A DNA stretch of 64,000 nt from Mariniblastus sp. (GTDB lineage: Bacteria; Planctomycetota; Planctomycetia; Pirellulales; Pirellulaceae). The notes beneath the pieces were generated by a model. The model did no database searches. It saw only the letters and a list, made by a program, of their open reading frames with translations, and was not told the DNA's origin. The DNA lies in the NCBI GenBank assembly GCA_029247405.1, contig JAQWLH010000108.1, positions 1-64,000 on the forward strand. The letters are read 5' to 3'. The position numbers and the translations under genes were made by a program. Shown here in pieces: positions 10,017 to 20,900 of the stretch (the stretch's first letter is position 1; each line of letters starts with the position of its first letter).

Positions 10017-10302
10017 TCAATCACCACACAGTTAATCAATAATCGCGTCGGAGAATTAAGCGACCCGGCCCCTGTCTCCGCCTCAATGCCGCCATGGGTA
10101 CGCAGGCGCATATAGTCTTAGAGTCGTATCGGACCGGTTTCCGACTTGAGAACGATCCATCTCCGTGTTGGTTATGGCGCAAAAGGGCCCGTCAGATTAA
10201 GAAGATTGCGCCGCAAAATAGAACCATGCAGTAGGGTTAAGCTAATCAGAAAAGTCGCCACTGGAGCGTTGGGGCGATTTCAGATTCCAAGGCGAGAAAG
10301 AT

Positions 10303-10824
10303 TCAATCAAAATCCTCGATTTCCAACCGCACGCTGCCAATCAAACCACCCGCCAATCCTTGACGAAGACCAGATTGAGCATCACTTGGTTTTTGGATTT
10401 CAAGGCGAACCAAGTTGGCTGCGGTCAGGATATCTTGAATTTCAACGCGGAACGGAGGCTCACTCAAAGCCGTTTCCCCAAGCTCCCGATCGTTTAAATA
10501 GACCTTGGCGTCGTGGTCAACTTCTTCGACCACCAACCAAACTTTTTGATTCGGATCCAAACCAGTGGGTCGGTTGAATTTCCGATGATAAGCAACGCGG
10601 CCGCGAAAAGAGTTACCAAGCCAATGGCTCCAGTCGCAAGGAATCTTGCACTGGAATTGAAGACCAATCGCGGGAAGATCTCCAGAACCCGTCGCAGCAT
10701 CAACGACAAGGACCGTGGCATTCCAAGGTCCATGAAGACGAATCGGATGAATGTTGGGCTGGTTATTCAGGGACGTAGCTTTGAATGATCGACGACTGAT
10801 GAACTTGTTGAGTTGTTTTCTCAA
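10303..10824 (-). CDS. Galactose-binding-like (glycoside hydrolase 2 N-domain-like) protein
   Basis: 173 residues. The middle (FRGRVAYHRKF then VWLVVEEVDHDAKVYLNDREL and VRLEIQKP) has the jelly-roll pattern of the sugar-binding domain of GH2 enzymes and related carbohydrate-binding modules. No catalytic domain and no signal peptide are seen. From its ATG at 10824 it overlaps the upstream pseudopilin gene by 62 bases; a CTG overlapping that gene's TAA stop would remove most of the overlap, so the true start is uncertain. Translational coupling with the upstream gene is likely. Role unknown. Confidence 0.6.
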   Translation of the reverse strand: MRKQLNKFISRRSFKATSLNNQPNIHPIRLHGPWNATVLVVDAATGSGDLPAIGLQFQCKIPCDWSHWLGNSFRGRVAYHRKFNRPTGLDPNQKVWLVVEEVDHDAKVYLNDRELGETALSEPPFRVEIQDILTAANLVRLEIQKPSDAQSGLRQGLAGGLIGSVRLEIEDFD

Positions 10825-12073
10825 TCAAACGCATCGTAATTTTGATCCCCCGAACCGGGAACGGGTAGGGCGGTCTGGTTTCTCGCTCAGCATCATCATC
10901 CGGAGCCGGCGTTCCGCCGGTGACTGGATCGTTGAGGCCATTGGTGCCCTCATCAATCAGTGAGTCACCATCCTGATCGAGACCGTCGTGCTCGTAGAAT
11001 GTTGTCCAAGTGTCAAACACATTAGCAGACCCGCCGCTGAGTTGTGATTGAGAAGCCCCGTTTTGAGCGAACCAAGCAGCCTCGGTCGTCCCAGCCGCAT
11101 ATCCGAGATCGACAAAGGCGCCGATTGCGTGGGTCGTCGGAAGCGGCAAAGCATTGTCGTTGTATCCAACATCACCTGGCTCAACGAGAACCGATCCAGC
11201 ATTCTCTACGGTAGCGTTGGGCGAATAGACTCGGACATCAAACGCCGCAACGTCGGTTAACAAAATGTCCCCACCGGCTGGCTTGATTCGCCCGAGAGCC
11301 AACCCCGCCCAATCAAATTCGTTGGGGAAATTGTGAACGGCAAAAGCATCAATAACGTGTGCAAAACGATTCTTTCGCACAGCCAAATCAGCCAGTGTGT
11401 TTGGAACAATGCTGAATTCTGTGTTTCCAGCATTGGTCGAAATAATGCGAACTGAGAGATCATTGTTGCGAACAAAATTGTTTACTTGGGCTGCCGTTTG
11501 ACCGGTCAACGTTGCCGCATCCGGTCGAATCAGGAGCAATCTCCGATGAAGTCGAACGGAATCTTCGAAGTCAATCACTCCGTCGATATTGACTTCTTTC
11601 CAAGTCGGAAAATACCACACTTCGGCCATCGTCGATTCTGTGACCGTGCCACCAATCACGCCGCGGAATTTCTTGCCATCGGGACTCCGGACCGTCATCC
11701 CGATTGAATCGTCAACATCGCCGATGTAGTTGTTGATGCTTGCAGCTGATGAGCTGTCATTAATACTCCCCTCAACGATTTCTAAAAATCCATTTGGCGA
11801 AGTTGATTCAGAATAAGGTCGCGGGTCGAGAGTCAGGTTTGCCAAATCAGAGCGCAACATTTCTTCGGTGGTGCGCAAGCGGTTGGCCATCTCCATGACG
11901 GCTCGGCCTAGCTGCATTTTTTCACTGGCGTATTTAAACGCAGACATCATCGCACCGAGAACGATTAAGGTCATCGTCAGGGCGATCATAATCTCGACGA
12001 GGGTCAGACCCGCACGGTTGAGGGGGGCTTTGAAGTTGCGAAGTTTTAGCACGCAGGTCCGAGAAGCAGTCAT
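10763..12073 (-). CDS. Prepilin-type N-methylation domain protein (PulJ-like pseudopilin)
   Basis: 436 residues. The start is set at the ATG at 12073 because AAAGGAGA lies 6 bases upstream; an ATG at 12097 is in frame but has no such site. The prepilin cleavage/methylation motif is clear: a basic leader ending in G, then LTLVEIMIALTMTLIVLGAMM, with Glu at position +5 of the mature protein. A helical stretch follows, then a long globular part. Near the C-terminus DQDGDSLIDEG resembles a calcium-binding loop. It probably belongs to a type II secretion-like or type IV pilus-like structure encoded elsewhere. Confidence 0.85.
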   Translation of the reverse strand: MTASRTCVLKLRNFKAPLNRAGLTLVEIMIALTMTLIVLGAMMSAFKYASEKMQLGRAVMEMANRLRTTEEMLRSDLANLTLDPRPYSESTSPNGFLEIVEGSINDSSSAASINNYIGDVDDSIGMTVRSPDGKKFRGVIGGTVTESTMAEVWYFPTWKEVNIDGVIDFEDSVRLHRRLLLIRPDAATLTGQTAAQVNNFVRNNDLSVRIISTNAGNTEFSIVPNTLADLAVRKNRFAHVIDAFAVHNFPNEFDWAGLALGRIKPAGGDILLTDVAAFDVRVYSPNATVENAGSVLVEPGDVGYNDNALPLPTTHAIGAFVDLGYAAGTTEAAWFAQNGASQSQLSGGSANVFDTWTTFYEHDGLDQDGDSLIDEGTNGLNDPVTGGTPAPDDDAERETRPPYPFPVRGIKITMRLIEKTTQQVHQSSIIQSYVPE

Positions 12074-12078
12074 CAAGT

Positions 12079-12085
12079 CTCCTTT
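12079..12085 (-). promoter_or_regulatory. Strong Shine-Dalgarno deciding the start of the pseudopilin gene
   Basis: The minus strand reads AAAGGAG here, 6 bases before the ATG at 12073. It favours that ATG over the in-frame ATG at 12097, which lies upstream of the site. Confidence 0.7.
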
Positions 12086-12097
12086 GGCAGGATTCAT

Positions 12098-12702
12098 CAG
12101 GGTCGACGGTTACCAAGTAATTTCCTCAGATCACCGAAATGATCCAGGGAACTACAAATATGAAGTGGGAGCGACAGAAGGTGGGATTCGCACGTCACCT
12201 CAACGGTACCTATCGAATTGGGGGAAAAGGAAAAGTCTCACCATTCTACAAGTTCCCCATCAATTGTACACGCTATTTTTGGGGTCAGATGCTTAATCCA
12301 TCGTCAATTTTGGCTTCAATTGATCACAATTCTCGCTTATTCGTTGAATGTCAGATGGACTCTAGGGCATTTGCCCGGCCAATGGCCGCCGTCCCCCCGG
12401 AAAAACCAGCCAAAATCAGCGGTTTTCGGGAAAATCCGATCTCCTCGTCTTACCTGACATTTCGATCACAATTTCTTCGTTGATTGCCTCCAATTCAACG
12501 TTTGCACGGCTTGAGGGTAATTCGAGGCCCTTCGGAGAACGGTTGATTCAAGCATCTTTGAATTCAAAATCGTCTGGTTTTATCGGTAGAAACCGGCAAC
12601 GCATTTGAGATAATAAATCGTTCACTCTAGCTTCCTTCCAAGCCTCGTTGAGAGATACCGTTGGTTGAATGGCTGCGCGCATGGGAACCCTTTGAGAAAT
12701 CT
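12098..12702. other. Divergent intergenic region before the TPR-Exb operon
   Basis: About 600 bases separating the minus-strand pseudopilin gene from the plus-strand TPR gene. Short frames here look random. An AT-rich piece around 12590-12630 could hold the operon promoter, but I see no clear -35/-10 pair. Confidence 0.4.
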
Positions 12703-15700
12703 ATGATTCAAAAATGCAAACAAGCAACTGAGGCATCCTTGGGGTCGACCTTTAGTTCAAAAAAAACACTCATTTGTCAAACGCGACTGGGCTTTTTTGT
12801 GGTCCTCGTGTTAGCCAGCCTTTGCTCAACTGTCAGCGGTGCTCCTCAAGACGAGGATGCTGCCCAGCGGATTTACGAAACTGCGACGCTCGCGCAAAAC
12901 AACAATTCGTATGAATTTGCGCTTCGCGAGTGGGACAAACTTCTCACGCAGCATGCCAATTCAGCCCTCGCACCAAAGGCAAATTATTATGCCGGGATCT
13001 GCTCGATCCAAACCGTAAACTACGAAAAATCGATTGGCTACCTGAAAACTGCCGCCCAAAGCCTCGATGCCGAATCAGGACTAAAGGAGAAGGCAACTCT
13101 TTTCTTGGGGTTCGCTCAATACCGACACGGCTTGGACTTGGCTGAGGATGATTCCGCGAATCAAGAGTCAACGACGCTGCTCACCACCGCAACTCAAACA
13201 TTTACCAATCTTTTAAGTAGCAACGCCAAGTTTGAAGAAATGGACCAAGCCTTTTTTTTCCAAGGCGAAGCCTTCGAAGCGCTCGGACGAAACGAGGAGG
13301 CGCTTAAGTCGTACACCCAAATGTTAGCGCTCCCTGAGCAGAAATTTCAGTACGAAGGATTATTAGCTGCCGGTGACATCGAGGCAAAACTGGGACAATT
13401 CAAAAACGCTCTGGGACACTACGAGCAATTTCGTGAACTGGCTACCAAGGCTGGTGGACATCCCAAACTGAATGTTGTGAACCTGGAAACTGGGCGGACG
13501 TTAATTCGAATCGGAGCCACGGAAGAGAAAAATGGCAATTCCCAGACGGCGACTGATCGGTTCAAAGAGGCGGCCCAGATACTCGCTGTTGTAGCAGATC
13601 AAGATTCGGCAAGTCTGACCGACGCAGAAGAACGGCTGATTGCCGAAGAGGCCAAATTCCAACAGGCTTTTTGTGAATCGAGACTGGGGCGATTTGCGAA
13701 ATCAGCTGAACTTTATGCGACGATCGCCAACAATCCAAAATCCAATCGAGCCATCCAGTCGCTATCTTTTGCGGGACGTAATTTCCTCAACGCCGGCGAC
13801 GCCCCGCAGGCCACGCTCGTTCTTGAGAAAGCGGCGACCGCCGAATCCGCTTACGGTGCTCAGGCCGCTCACTGGCTTGCAGATGAGATCTATCTTCGCG
13901 TCGAGCCAATCAAACCCCAAAAAGCAAACGCTCTTGCAACCCGATGGATTAAGCAACTCAGCTCAGATGACCCGATGCTAGTCCCGTTAAAAGCGGATCA
14001 AGCCAACGCGGCCTACGCGATCCCAAAGCGTCGCAAAGAATCGGTAGCTCTATTCCAAGCCATCGTCGACCAACACCCTAATCACGAACTCGCCCCGATG
14101 GCACTTTACAATGCAGCCTACGGCTCGCTGGACCTACGCGATTACAAATCAGCGATTTCCAAATCAAGTGCATTTGAAAAGGCGTACGCTAATTCGGATT
14201 ATCTCGCGGATACACTTGAAGTCAAAGCTGATGCCTCTCTGTTGAACGATCAGCCTGAAATCGCCGAGCAAGTTTTCGGGCAATTGGCGAACCAATTCCC
14301 GGACAACGAGAAGGTTTCGTTTTGGAATTTGCGGTCTGGAGTAGCTTTGTTTCTGCAAAAGAAATATCAGCCCACCATTACCCAACTAAGTCCCTTGGTG
14401 GAATTATTCTCAGACCCATCCCGTCAAGCAGAATCACTTCACTGGATTGGTTCGAGCCAATTTCACCTCAAGGACTACACCAACGCCACCCAATCACTTT
14501 CGCGATCGAATCAACTCAACAACAAGTGGCGCCGTGCCGACGAAACGCTGTTGATGCTTTGCCGATCGCAAATGGCAAACGGCCAAGTCGATGCTGGACA
14601 AGAAACAGCGACCGGACTCATCGCTGGCTACCCCCAATCGCCCCTCTTGGGTGACCTTTACTACCACTTGGGCCGACATGCCTACGACAACAAAAAATAT
14701 GAAGAGGCGTTCGCCAATTTTGATCAAATCCAAAAAAACTACACGGAATCCAAACTCGCCCCATTCGCACTTTATGACGCAGCCTGGAGCCAAATGGAGC
14801 TCAAAAAATTCAAGGAGTCTGAAAAACTATTTGCAACATTGATGGAGCGTTTCCCCCAGCACGAACTGGCTCAAAAAAGTAAGATTGGACGTGGCGCTTC
14901 GTTGCGAAAAATAGGAAATACGGAGGCCTCCATTGTCGAGCTTCAAGATTATTTAAAGACCGCCAATCCGACTGGCCTGGCCAAAACCAATGCCCTATTT
15001 GAAATTGGGCTCAGCCAAGTCGAACTTAAAAAGTGGGATGATGCGATTGGTACCTTTGAAACGTTGATCGCGGAATCCGCCGATTCACCCAAACTCGACC
15101 GGTTCTATTACGAGCTTGCCTGGTCTTATCGTTCCAAGGCAAAAGAAAAACAAGCCCTTAAGTATTTCGCTAAAATCATAGCGGAAACCCCAACCAGCCC
15201 GCTTGTCGGAGAAGCCAGCTTTCATGTCGGAACGGCAGCCTACGATGCCAAGCAATACGCTCGTGCCATCAAGTCATATCAGGCCTGCCTTGAATCCCAA
15301 ACCGACGATAACGTTCGTGAAAAAGCTGCCTATAAACTCGCCTGGGCCTATTACAAACAAGATCAATTTGAGCTGGCTCTGGACAGCTTCACCAAGCAAA
15401 CAACGGTCTACTCAAAAGGCGATCTGGTCGGCGATGGAATGTTCATGGTGGCCGAGTCTTATTTTCGCATGAAAGAACATGCAAAAGCACTCGATGCTTA
15501 TCTTGCCGCCCGACCTGTCATTGATGCCTCCCAAACGGTGGAACCAAAAATTAAATGGCTGACTCTGTTGCATGGCGCTCAGAGTGCTAATCACTCGCGT
15601 GTCAAAAAATACGACCAAGCCATCCAGCTGGCCTCAGAGATAGAAAAAACCCAAGCTGACAAATCGTTTCAACAGGACGCCTGGCTTGAAATGGGCACGG

Positions 15701-16101
15701 CCCACATGGGATTAAGGCAATCTGAACAAGCCTTGGTTTTTTACCGTAAGGCAGCCGAGAATCTTGGGCGAACAGGGGCTCGAGCCCGCTGCATGATCGG
15801 CGACATTCACTTCGCTAACAAAAATTTTGATGACGCAGGTAACGAATTCAAACTGGTCTATTTCGGATTCGGCGGGCCACAAGCTCCCGACGATGTAAAA
15901 CCATGGCAAGCCTACGCAATTTACGAATCCGCGCGTTGTAGCTTCGTTCAGGTCGACCAGGCCCCGCCAAGTGCCAAACCAAAATTGATCAAAGATGCAA
16001 TCCAACAATTCGAATATCTAATCAACAACTACCCCAATGACAAGCTCGCACCAGAAGCCAAACGCCAATTAGAAACGCTGAAAAAACTCAAAGCCAATTA
16101 A
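12703..16101 (+). CDS. Exported tetratricopeptide-repeat protein of the Exb/Tol-like operon
   Basis: 1132 residues from the ATG at 12703 (an in-frame TTG at 12661 is weaker). The N-terminus carries a signal peptide (RLGFFVVLVLASLCSTVSG). Almost all of the rest is TPR or TPR-like helical pairs, seen as repeating A-x-x-x-Y/F and alanine/leucine spacing, e.g. ALREWDKLL, AVALFQAIVDQHP-like and GDLYYHLGRHAYDNKKYEEAF. This is the architecture of CpoB/YbgF-like and PilF-like scaffolds but far longer. The genes that follow on the same strand encode an ExbB/TolQ and ExbD/TolR motor. It is probably a periplasmic scaffold linking that motor to envelope targets. Confidence 0.88.
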   Translation: MIQKCKQATEASLGSTFSSKKTLICQTRLGFFVVLVLASLCSTVSGAPQDEDAAQRIYETATLAQNNNSYEFALREWDKLLTQHANSALAPKANYYAGICSIQTVNYEKSIGYLKTAAQSLDAESGLKEKATLFLGFAQYRHGLDLAEDDSANQESTTLLTTATQTFTNLLSSNAKFEEMDQAFFFQGEAFEALGRNEEALKSYTQMLALPEQKFQYEGLLAAGDIEAKLGQFKNALGHYEQFRELATKAGGHPKLNVVNLETGRTLIRIGATEEKNGNSQTATDRFKEAAQILAVVADQDSASLTDAEERLIAEEAKFQQAFCESRLGRFAKSAELYATIANNPKSNRAIQSLSFAGRNFLNAGDAPQATLVLEKAATAESAYGAQAAHWLADEIYLRVEPIKPQKANALATRWIKQLSSDDPMLVPLKADQANAAYAIPKRRKESVALFQAIVDQHPNHELAPMALYNAAYGSLDLRDYKSAISKSSAFEKAYANSDYLADTLEVKADASLLNDQPEIAEQVFGQLANQFPDNEKVSFWNLRSGVALFLQKKYQPTITQLSPLVELFSDPSRQAESLHWIGSSQFHLKDYTNATQSLSRSNQLNNKWRRADETLLMLCRSQMANGQVDAGQETATGLIAGYPQSPLLGDLYYHLGRHAYDNKKYEEAFANFDQIQKNYTESKLAPFALYDAAWSQMELKKFKESEKLFATLMERFPQHELAQKSKIGRGASLRKIGNTEASIVELQDYLKTANPTGLAKTNALFEIGLSQVELKKWDDAIGTFETLIAESADSPKLDRFYYELAWSYRSKAKEKQALKYFAKIIAETPTSPLVGEASFHVGTAAYDAKQYARAIKSYQACLESQTDDNVREKAAYKLAWAYYKQDQFELALDSFTKQTTVYSKGDLVGDGMFMVAESYFRMKEHAKALDAYLAARPVIDASQTVEPKIKWLTLLHGAQSANHSRVKKYDQAIQLASEIEKTQADKSFQQDAWLEMGTAHMGLRQSEQALVFYRKAAENLGRTGARARCMIGDIHFANKNFDDAGNEFKLVYFGFGGPQAPDDVKPWQAYAIYESARCSFVQVDQAPPSAKPKLIKDAIQQFEYLINNYPNDKLAPEAKRQLETLKKLKAN

Positions 16102-16374
16102 CCGCAAACCATCGGCACACTCGCGATGACCAAGCCACGATACAACCCCAACAGCCTAAAATACTGAGGGGCTTTTGCCACTGGACCCCACTCAATGAGC
16201 TTTGCTGATCAACGCACTTTCGAGTGAAAACAATACCAACCATGAAGCATACGCCTACGACGGCGCTCAAAAGCCTTTCCCTTTGCACCGTTGGGAGTTT
16301 GAAGGCCCGGACCGAGCGAAGAGCAGGATGGACCATTACCGTGCGCCACACGAGCAATCACCCCTGGAGTTAAC

Positions 16375-17292
16375 ATGCGACCTTCGGTATTAAAACCGGC
16401 TCAAATTGCCATCACCCTCACGGCTTGGATGATTGGCATGACCTTATGGGTCAGCACGTCAGTTAGCACTCATGCTTCCCAACCCAGTGTTCATCCAGAG
16501 ATCGGGGCACCGCTGATCGCGACTCTGCCTCAGGCCGAGGGAGATACAAGTAAGCCGGCTCAAAAACGCGGGATCAACTTTCTTTCACTGTTGACCCAAG
16601 GCGGCTGGTTCATGGTGCCGCTATTACTGCTCTCAATTGGCGTTTTCACCATCGCCATCGAAAGATATCTCGCTTTACGTCGTACCAGAATCTTCCCACC
16701 GAAACTGGTGGATCAACTTGCGATCCTCAGCCAGTCCGAGAACGGTTTGGAACCGCGACGTGCCTATCAAACTTGCCAGCAATATCCATCATCAGCCGCT
16801 TATGTTTTGCGTTCGATGTTGGTTAAAGTCGGACGTCCACAAATTGAATTGGAAAACGCAGTCGGAGAAGCGAGCCAACGCGAAGCCAATCGACTCTCAC
16901 AAATGACGTCGTGGCTATCACTGGCCGCTGCCATTGCTCCGCTGATCGGACTCCTTGGAACTGTTTGGGGAATTACTCAAGCGTTTTATGATACGACGCA
17001 GTTGGCCGAGTTGAATGCAGGTCAAAACCGAGGAGTTGCCCTGGCCAACGGTATCTACGTTGCCCTGGTAACAACGATGGTTGGATTAATGATCGCAATT
17101 CCTGCGGCGATCCTTTCACACTTTTACGAAAACCGAATTGTACAACTGCTCAACGAGATTGAGGAAATGGCCTGCAACCTTCTCCCCCAATTCGAGCGCT
17201 ACGAAGGCCAAGTTCGATTCACCCAAGGCGTCGCCGAATCGACTGAAATAGGCAACGTCAATCCTGCCGTCGCTCAAACCTCTCACGACTAG
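16375..17292 (+). CDS. MotA/TolQ/ExbB proton channel family protein
   Basis: 305 residues. An N-terminal hydrophobic segment (residues ~11-35) looks like a signal peptide or extra helix. Three family helices follow: GGWFMVPLLLLSIGVFTIAIERYLAL, SWLSLAAAIAPLIGLLGTVWGITQAF (here split in reading) and GVALANGIYVALVTTMVGLMIAIPAAI. The LGLLGTVxG-type motif and the LxxGIxxAL motif are hallmarks of the channel. Together with ExbD it would form the proton-driven motor of the inner membrane. An upstream gap of 273 bases may hold a promoter, but co-transcription with the TPR gene is likely. Confidence 0.92.
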   Translation: MRPSVLKPAQIAITLTAWMIGMTLWVSTSVSTHASQPSVHPEIGAPLIATLPQAEGDTSKPAQKRGINFLSLLTQGGWFMVPLLLLSIGVFTIAIERYLALRRTRIFPPKLVDQLAILSQSENGLEPRRAYQTCQQYPSSAAYVLRSMLVKVGRPQIELENAVGEASQREANRLSQMTSWLSLAAAIAPLIGLLGTVWGITQAFYDTTQLAELNAGQNRGVALANGIYVALVTTMVGLMIAIPAAILSHFYENRIVQLLNEIEEMACNLLPQFERYEGQVRFTQGVAESTEIGNVNPAVAQTSHD

Positions 17293-17420
17293 TGTCAAAC
17301 TGAAAAACAAGAAACTCAAGATCCTGACAATGACAAACCATTCGCCCATTCGTCCTGTTTTGCGATCACGTTGATCGCGGCCCGCGAGTAACGGTTTTTA
17401 AGATTAACCCACTGATAACC

Positions 17421-17834
17421 ATGTCTGTAAAAATAAAACGAACCGCAGCCGTCGGCTCATTGAGCATTACGCCTTTGATTGACGTGGTATTTTTGTTGCT
17501 GATCTTTTTTCTCGTCTCCTCAAGATTTTCCGAAGAAGAGCGCGAGCTAGACCTGAACCTACCCAGTGTCACCGAAGCACTGCCGGCGACGGCCCAAACT
17601 GACGAACTGGTCGTCAACATTGACGAACAAGGGCGCTACTATATCGACGGGTCATTCCGTCAACTCGAGCAAGTCGAACAAATTCTGCGACGAGCCAAAG
17701 CAAACAATCCGTTGACTCAAACAGTTGTAATTCGAGCCGACAAGAAAACCGACTGCGAACCATTACTGATTGCCATCGGGCTATGTAAAAAAGTTGGGAT
17801 TAGTGAGTATACCGCGACAATTGATGGTGGTTAG
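17421..17834 (+). CDS. ExbD/TolR family biopolymer transport protein
   Basis: 137 residues, the normal length. The single N-terminal helix (ITPLIDVVFLLLIFFLVSSRF) carries Asp21, the conserved proton-conducting aspartate. A periplasmic ExbD domain follows (LVVNIDEQGRYYIDG and a C-terminal VGISEYTATID). It partners with the ExbB-like protein encoded just upstream. Confidence 0.93.
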   Translation: MSVKIKRTAAVGSLSITPLIDVVFLLLIFFLVSSRFSEEERELDLNLPSVTEALPATAQTDELVVNIDEQGRYYIDGSFRQLEQVEQILRRAKANNPLTQTVVIRADKKTDCEPLLIAIGLCKKVGISEYTATIDGG

Positions 17835-17918
17835 CCAGATGTTTTCAGTCTTTTTCATTCATCTTCCTTCAGCTGATGTTTCGTTCAACCAAACGTAATT
17901 AACTTTTAATTGATCCAC

Positions 17919-20900
17919 GTGAAACGCCGAACCGTTCACAAAATAACACCTGCCAAGCAGAGCACATTTGACCAGCAATTCTGGCCTGTGCTGGTTGCCT
18001 TGACGGTGCTCTGCAGCATTGCCGTCGGCGCCGCCGTCACCCTTTTACGCGGCCCTTGGATGTGGGGTAGTTTATTCGTGCTCCCCTTGGTTGCGGCGGG
18101 TTCAATTTTATTCCTGATTAGTTTGGACAGCCAAAAACTTCGTCGCTCGCTTCAGCTGGCAATCGTTTTGAGCTTGGCCATTCACTTGTTAGTCATGGTG
18201 TTTGCCTCGGTAACCAACATTTTTCAAAACCCATACAAGCCCAACGAGCGCAAAGTTGCTCAGCGGCCAATTCGAACGATTGAAATTTCTGATCAGCGAG
18301 CCGCCTTTGTCTGGGAAGAGGCCAACTCCCGAGAAACGCCTGAGCCCGACGTTGTGCCGGACAAGGTTCAACGTCCGACGACCACCGTCGTTAAACCACA
18401 AACGGTACCCGTCAAAGAATCTCAGCCAAATATTAATCCTCAGCTAGTCAAACGTGAAACTCCCATCCAATCTGTGCCACGCCAAAACCCTGAGTTATCA
18501 CAATTGCGAAAGCAAACTCGGCCCGCAGTTCAGCCACAGTCGAGTGAGAAAATAACCGAGCAAAAAACAACGCGTCAAACCAAACCCAGCCCCACCAAGC
18601 CAGAAAAGCCAGTTGAAAGCTCAAAGGCGGCTGATTCAGTTTCCCGGCAACCGGTCGCGAAAACCGAAACCCGCGTTGAGCCTGCCAGCGCAAATGCGGC
18701 CAAGGATAACCCGACCGAAATCACTCGCTCTTCGTCTTCGCCACGTCGAACCCAACCCACAAAATCGCCGTCCATTTCAGCGCCCAAGGCATCGTCATCA
18801 CAAGCTCGAGTTCGACGAGATACTCCCCTCATTCCCATCGCAACAAAAAAATCCATGACGGCCGAGAAAGTTACCTCGGCAGCCACTTCAAAACGGGTCA
18901 AGGCCGAGGCATCTAAATCCGCAAATCAAATAACGCGGAGGCCGACCCAATCAACCACCGTGACACCCGCCACAACCAACCAACCCCAAACAGTCCTCAA
19001 CCCTCAATCTCAGATCGCCCGAACCCTCAATCGGCGAAAGCCAACCGCCGCTCAACCCACTATCTCAACTGAGACTTCAGTTAACCGGACTCCACGTCGT
19101 GCAACCACTGATGCGAAGATCGCTGTCTCACCTATCCCGGTAGAGAAACCGTCTCGGTCGCCGGAATCAAAAACGGCCTCCCGAGCACTCAACTCAAAAA
19201 CACTTTCAGTCTCTCGAAGCACGCAAGGAGTCGCGGGCGTTGGACGGTCAAAAAATCTACACCGTGATGTAGGCGGCATGAATAGCCCCGCCGCTCGCGC
19301 TTCGGATTCGGCTCGACGTGAACGATCTTTGAGCAACATGAGTGCTGACCGCATGCTCTCCGCCTCGCAAAAATCCCAAGTGCAGAGAACCATTGGTGCC
19401 ACTCGCATTCCGACCAGCGCTTTTAAAGCGGAAACTTCAAAAGCCGCAAAAGTTGCGGGAGCCAAGACGACAGGCGAACGAACCATGGAGTCTTCGGCCG
19501 CGAAAATAGATGCCAGAGCGGCGTCCGCTCGCGACGAAGTTTCAGCCGAGCGAGGCTCGGCGGAGGTCGATTTAGGACCGACCAAAATTGTGATGGATCG
19601 CCAATCCCAACGACGCTCAGGAGGGGGCCAGCCGGAAGTTTCACAACTCTCCCCCGACGCAACCCAACGCTCAAAAGACCGATCCAACGCTCAGCCATCT
19701 TTGGTTGCTGAATTATCTCCCAGCGTCATGGCGCCCCGCAGCCAATCGGCAACGGCTCCCTCAACCGAGGCCTCTGAAGCTTCCGACTCAGCAAGTCTAG
19801 CGGCTCGAACCGGCGGAAAAGCAGCGGTCATGGCCGAACGCTGGGCCGCCGATTTGAAAGGCGAATTTTCCAACCGGGGAGAGTCAAACCTCGCTGAACA
19901 GCTAAGCGAAAATCGGCAACGGGCAAATCGGAATGAGGCAGTCACCCGCTGGAACACAGATCAAGAAGAGGATGAAGACGAGGAAAACCAACGTGGAACT
20001 CGGCGAACGCGGGTGGCTCAAGCCCCGATCATTCGCTCGGACCCAGGTTTTGGTACCGCGGAGGCTGATGGAATTTCGAAGGCCGCTCCTGCTGATGCGG
20101 GAGAATCACCGACCGAATCTTTAACTGTCAAAGTTCAGCGGCAGGCGTCAGCAGCCCTTCCGGGTTCCGGAATTGGTCAGACCGCAACAAATGCATTACT
20201 TCAAGCAGCCACCTCTTTACCCATCATTGAATCAAAGACCGGTCGCCGGACTGGCAGCGGCAAAGCCACAAATGTCGATTCCGAATTCGCCACCGGACTC
20301 GCTGCCAATCCACAGACTCGCGGCTCCCGGTCGGCTCAGCCAGACGTAAAGACAGCCCTTTCTGGAGTTTCCAAAATCCAACCCACTCCAACCTCAGAAA
20401 AATCTAGTGTTGATGGCTCGGCTGGAAAAAGGGGGCAATCCGATGCGTCAGATGTTTCAATTGCCCGAGCAGAATTAGAACCGTCGGAGAAACTTCAGGG
20501 CAGCGTCCTCGACATCGAAGCAATCGAAGGAGCGGCTGGTTTAGGAATTCGCCCGGATGAATTTGCTGGCATTCCCAATCGCCCTGCCTCTAAGGACAGC
20601 AAGCAGTTGCAACCTGATCTCGACAACCGATTTATCAACAAGAAATTTGGCGGCGCACCTTCGATTAACCCAGACGCCGTGATTGCCCAGAAGGCTTTTC
20701 GAAATCGAACCCCCTCGGCAATCGCCGGCGCGGCAGAACCGACAACGGAAGCAGCAATTCAGTCGGGACTGGAATTCCTGGCGCGTTATCAATCTGCCGA
20801 TGGCAGCTGGGCTCTGAAAGGTTTTGACCCTGATGCGCCACAACATTTGACACAATTGAGCAGCGACACGGCGGCAACCGGACTTGCTCTATTGGCGTTT

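Noticed and set aside
19052-19687. 211-residue minus-strand frame
   Set aside because: Antisense to the Ser/Arg/Ala-rich disordered linker, where long shadow frames are expected.
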